Shown here one piece after another: positions 61,370 through 64,000 of a DNA stretch of 64,000 nucleotides. Where the stretch lies: positions 1,470,501 to 1,534,500 of the forward strand of contig JAQGDQ010000002.1 in NCBI GenBank assembly GCA_030141605.1. The letters are read 5' to 3'. Below the pieces are notes generated by a model that saw only the letters and a program-made list of their open reading frames with translations, searched no databases and was not told the DNA's origin. Each line of letters opens with the position of its first letter. Position 1 is the stretch's first letter. This DNA comes from Tubiluchus corallicola. Its lineage: Eukaryota > Priapulida > Priapulimorpha > Priapulimorphida > Tubiluchidae. The translations under genes and the position numbers were made by a program.

Positions 61370-62425
61370 AAACTAGTTTGGTTCCAAAATCTAACAATTT
61401 TAGTTTGTTCTATTATCCCATTGCTCCAGCTATTTTTTGCACAGTACTGTCTTTGCCCTGAATGTTTACATTCCATTTGTGCACTTTTGTTATAATCTTT
61501 CAGTTGTTTAGCCTCTACATTTCGTTCCGTTGCCAAAAGTGACTTTCAAGTAATGATTGTAATTTTTTATTTTTTTATTAATATTTTTTGAGCTGCAGAC
61601 ACTGAGTGGTAGACATAATATAATGGTAATCTCTGTGTCTGCATGTATTATACTATAATATAATAGGTAGTTGCGTACACAATGTGTTGCGCTGTCTGTG
61701 TGTTTTTATTATAATATTTTAACATTGTAATTTGGTTTACCTGCCTCTTCAGCTCTGAAGATAGTCAGATTTTTTTCACTTAAAGCTGTGTTGCAACAGT
61801 GTTTTGCCCTATTTTCAGTAAGTACTGAACTGTTTCTCAGTTATGAGATGTGTGATTGATTAATAAATTAAATGTACTGTCATTTCCTGTGACATGAGTC
61901 ATCCAGTTTCATTAACTTGCTTCTAGGCTTTGTTACCAGCTACCAGTATTATTTACCTCTGAACCCTTTTTATGTACAGTTTAGTACCCAATGAGCATAC
62001 ACTAGACCAAGACTTACAAGGATGTTGAATGTTGATTTACTAGTATTAGTTTATTCTTGGTGGAAAAATAAAATTTGTCAAGATGTCTCCGAAATGAGAT
62101 AAGGAGGAGCCTTAGCAACGTAGGGGTGTTTACAGTCTACCTCTTTGCTGCACGTTTTAGTTGCAGTTACTAAGATGCTTTCCAGTATTTGATCCGACAA
62201 GCAAGACATATATAATAATAGCGAGTAAATCACACTCATGACTTATCTTGGCTTGCTGTCAATTATGTAGCTTGTATAATAACATTTTTCCACACATTTT
62301 TCAGGTATGGTATTAGTACCATTTGCAAAAGATTATGAATACAAAGTATTTTCATACTGAAGTATAACTCAAAAATTCATGCAAACATGTTTGCTGGAAT
62401 TATCTAAACAACGACAAAAAACAAA
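61370..62425. other. Region upstream of NDUFAF1
   Basis: Presumably promoter and 5' UTR of NDUFAF1; nothing specific was recognised. An in-frame TAA lies at 62405-62407, upstream of the chosen start codon. Confidence 0.35.
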
Positions 62426-62941
62426 ATGATTAGTGGACTGACTGGAAGTGTTTCAGACTTGCTGCAACCAAAAGTTACATCAATACTGATAGTGACTCGC
62501 TCGCGGTGGAAATGGAGATTCGGTACTAAAAACCCTTCTCTCACTGTGTGGGAACCGCCTCCAAAAGACTTAGCTCGTTACAGCTTTCCAAAGGAACTGA
62601 GAAAAGCTATGGACAAAGAACGCTTAAAAGTTGGTTTTACAGAGCTAAAGAAAGAAATTATCAAATGGAAAGATGAACAAAAAGAAAGAATCCTTTGTGA
62701 TCCATTATTAGTGCTGCGTCACCGTGATTATGAATATGTCTGGAAATTTGATTCAAGAGAAAGTTTGGAAAATTGGGTAGTAACGAGCGACAAAGATCAT
62801 AAAATTGGTAAAAGTGAAGCAAAACTTGACCTGAGTCCGACAAAAAAGGCTCTGTTTTATGGAACATTAAACTGTGATCCACCTACGGATGGGGTTCACA
62901 AAATGTCGGGTTTTACAAATATAAAATGTGTTAGAGCTTAT
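62426..62941 (+). CDS. NDUFAF1: Complex I intermediate-associated protein 30 (NDUFAF1), first coding exon
   Basis: Mitochondrial chaperone needed early in assembly of respiratory complex I. The exon encodes 172 residues in phase 0 and ends VRAY at the donor GTGAGT (62942). Seen: an N terminus rich in Arg, Lys and hydroxylated residues with few acids (a plausible mitochondrial targeting sequence), a charged helical stretch, and from about residue 107 the start of the CIA30 domain: WKFDSRESLENWVVTSDK, then KALFYGTLNCDPPTDGV, MSGFTNIKC (compare the LLYGTLSSEAPQDGE, YSGYCAM segment of the human protein). An in-frame stop just upstream fixes ATG 62426. The remaining domain is not found by 64000, so the gene continues beyond the window. 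Confidence 0.9.
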
Positions 62942-64000
62942 GTGAGTATAGCAGTATTGTATTGTGTAATTTTTAGCTTAACAAGGAAGAACTATGCTGT
63001 ATTTTTATCCGAGAGCACTAGCATCGCCATTTGGTTAAAAGGGTCAAGAACACTGGAGGTTCCTTAGTTTTTCAACTGACAGTGAACTCCTCCTCAAATT
63101 CTTTCTCATAATTATTTAGGTAATCTGGGATACATGTGTCCCTGGGCTTTTAAAAAACTGGGATTCTTTAAGGACCCTATATAGGAGGCAAAATACATAA
63201 CACTGAATAAGTAAAACTATAGTAAGTAGAATCACGAAACTAGCATGGCCCGGGAGCCAAAATGTGAAAATTAGAGCATCCACTTTTAATTTTTGTTAAC
63301 TCACAAACACAAAAGGATAGACACATGTAATTCTCAGGATAGACACCTAGGGCAAATTAGGGCAAGCTGCTTAATCAAACTTAAGTAAACCGCCTTGTAT
63401 CAGATACAGTCATGTGATATTAGTCATGAGCAACGTGCACACTGGGTAGTCACATTTGAGCATAATAATCTGCAAGTATTGACATGAATTAACCACACTC
63501 AACCAGACATGGTTACGGCATTAAGTTCGCAGATTTGGAACAGAAATCATTGGGTTTTCTTACTAGAATTCTATTCTGTTTTAATATATAGACTTAAATA
63601 CCTGTATGCTACACTGGATGGAGTTTTCATACATAATTATATATACATATTATCCATATATCCTCCATATTTACAGACACACACCAGCAGAATTATTATA
63701 ATTCATTAGAAGAGCAGAATACATAGAAAATTTACAAAACTTCTACACTAAGGTCTCACATCATAGCATAAAGAAATTATAATGAATTTGCCTCATCTAA
63801 AAGAAAAGTTTAGTTTTTTAGCTCAATGTTTCTCTAACTTGCTACTTTATTTATTCACTGCTGCATTAAAACAGCAGTCGTCACTAAATTGTTTTAGCGT
63901 GTACTTACTAGCGAGCAACAATCTGATATTTAGTACACTTTTCCTAGATGTTTCTAGAGCTTGATGTCACATTATATGTAGTTTTCAGCTTGTACACGTC
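62942..64000. other. NDUFAF1 intron, to the window end
   Basis: No exon encoding the rest of the CIA30 domain was found (the expected FNTLxLRVRGDG segment is absent), nor any other gene. Confidence 0.45.

Overview
This is AT-rich nuclear DNA from an animal. Intron-rich genes for beta-spectrin, an EHD ATPase, a calcineurin-B homologous protein (CHP) and the complex I assembly factor NDUFAF1, plus two intronless class A GPCRs, point to Metazoa. Decayed LINE, hAT, MITE and tRNA-derived repeats and the two divergent GPCRs suggest an invertebrate, possibly cnidarian-like. The sequence alone does not let me name the phylum. Nothing bacterial, viral or CRISPR-like was seen.

Layout. 1-3182: a GPCR gene on the minus strand (1376-2410) next to a broken, shrunken copy of itself (about 1-210). 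Both appear to lie inside an intron of the beta-spectrin gene, whose 5' exons are outside the window. 3183-33020: 27 plus-strand exons of conventional beta-spectrin (1619 codons before the stop, all splice phases consistent), covering spectrin repeats 10-17, a linker, the PH domain and an unusually long tail rich in DPF/DPW motifs that ends in a lysine-rich stretch. Its introns hold a hAT transposase relic, a 1055-bp hAT-type element with perfect 8-bp target duplications, a short MITE, a LINE relic, a decayed duplicate of one coding exon, and tRNA-derived repeats. 36186-43218: a complete four-exon EHD gene on the minus strand (537 aa), convergent with spectrin. 44640-45611: a second intronless GPCR, divergent from EHD. 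49055-53522: a complete seven-exon CHP gene on the minus strand (189 aa). 53523-62425: a long gene-free stretch with inverted-repeat elements, LINE relics and SINEs. 62426-62941: the first coding exon of NDUFAF1, which continues beyond the window.

The genes are not an operon. Beta-spectrin (submembrane skeleton, ankyrin and phosphoinositide binding) and EHD (membrane-remodelling ATPase) act in neighbouring processes, and the spectrin tail carries motifs typical of endocytic adaptors, but any functional link is inference. The most unusual items are the DPF/DPW-rich spectrin tail, the decayed duplicate of the exon encoding part of it, two elements built from inverted pairs of tRNA-like sequences, and the GPCR with a nearby pseudogene copy antisense to spectrin.
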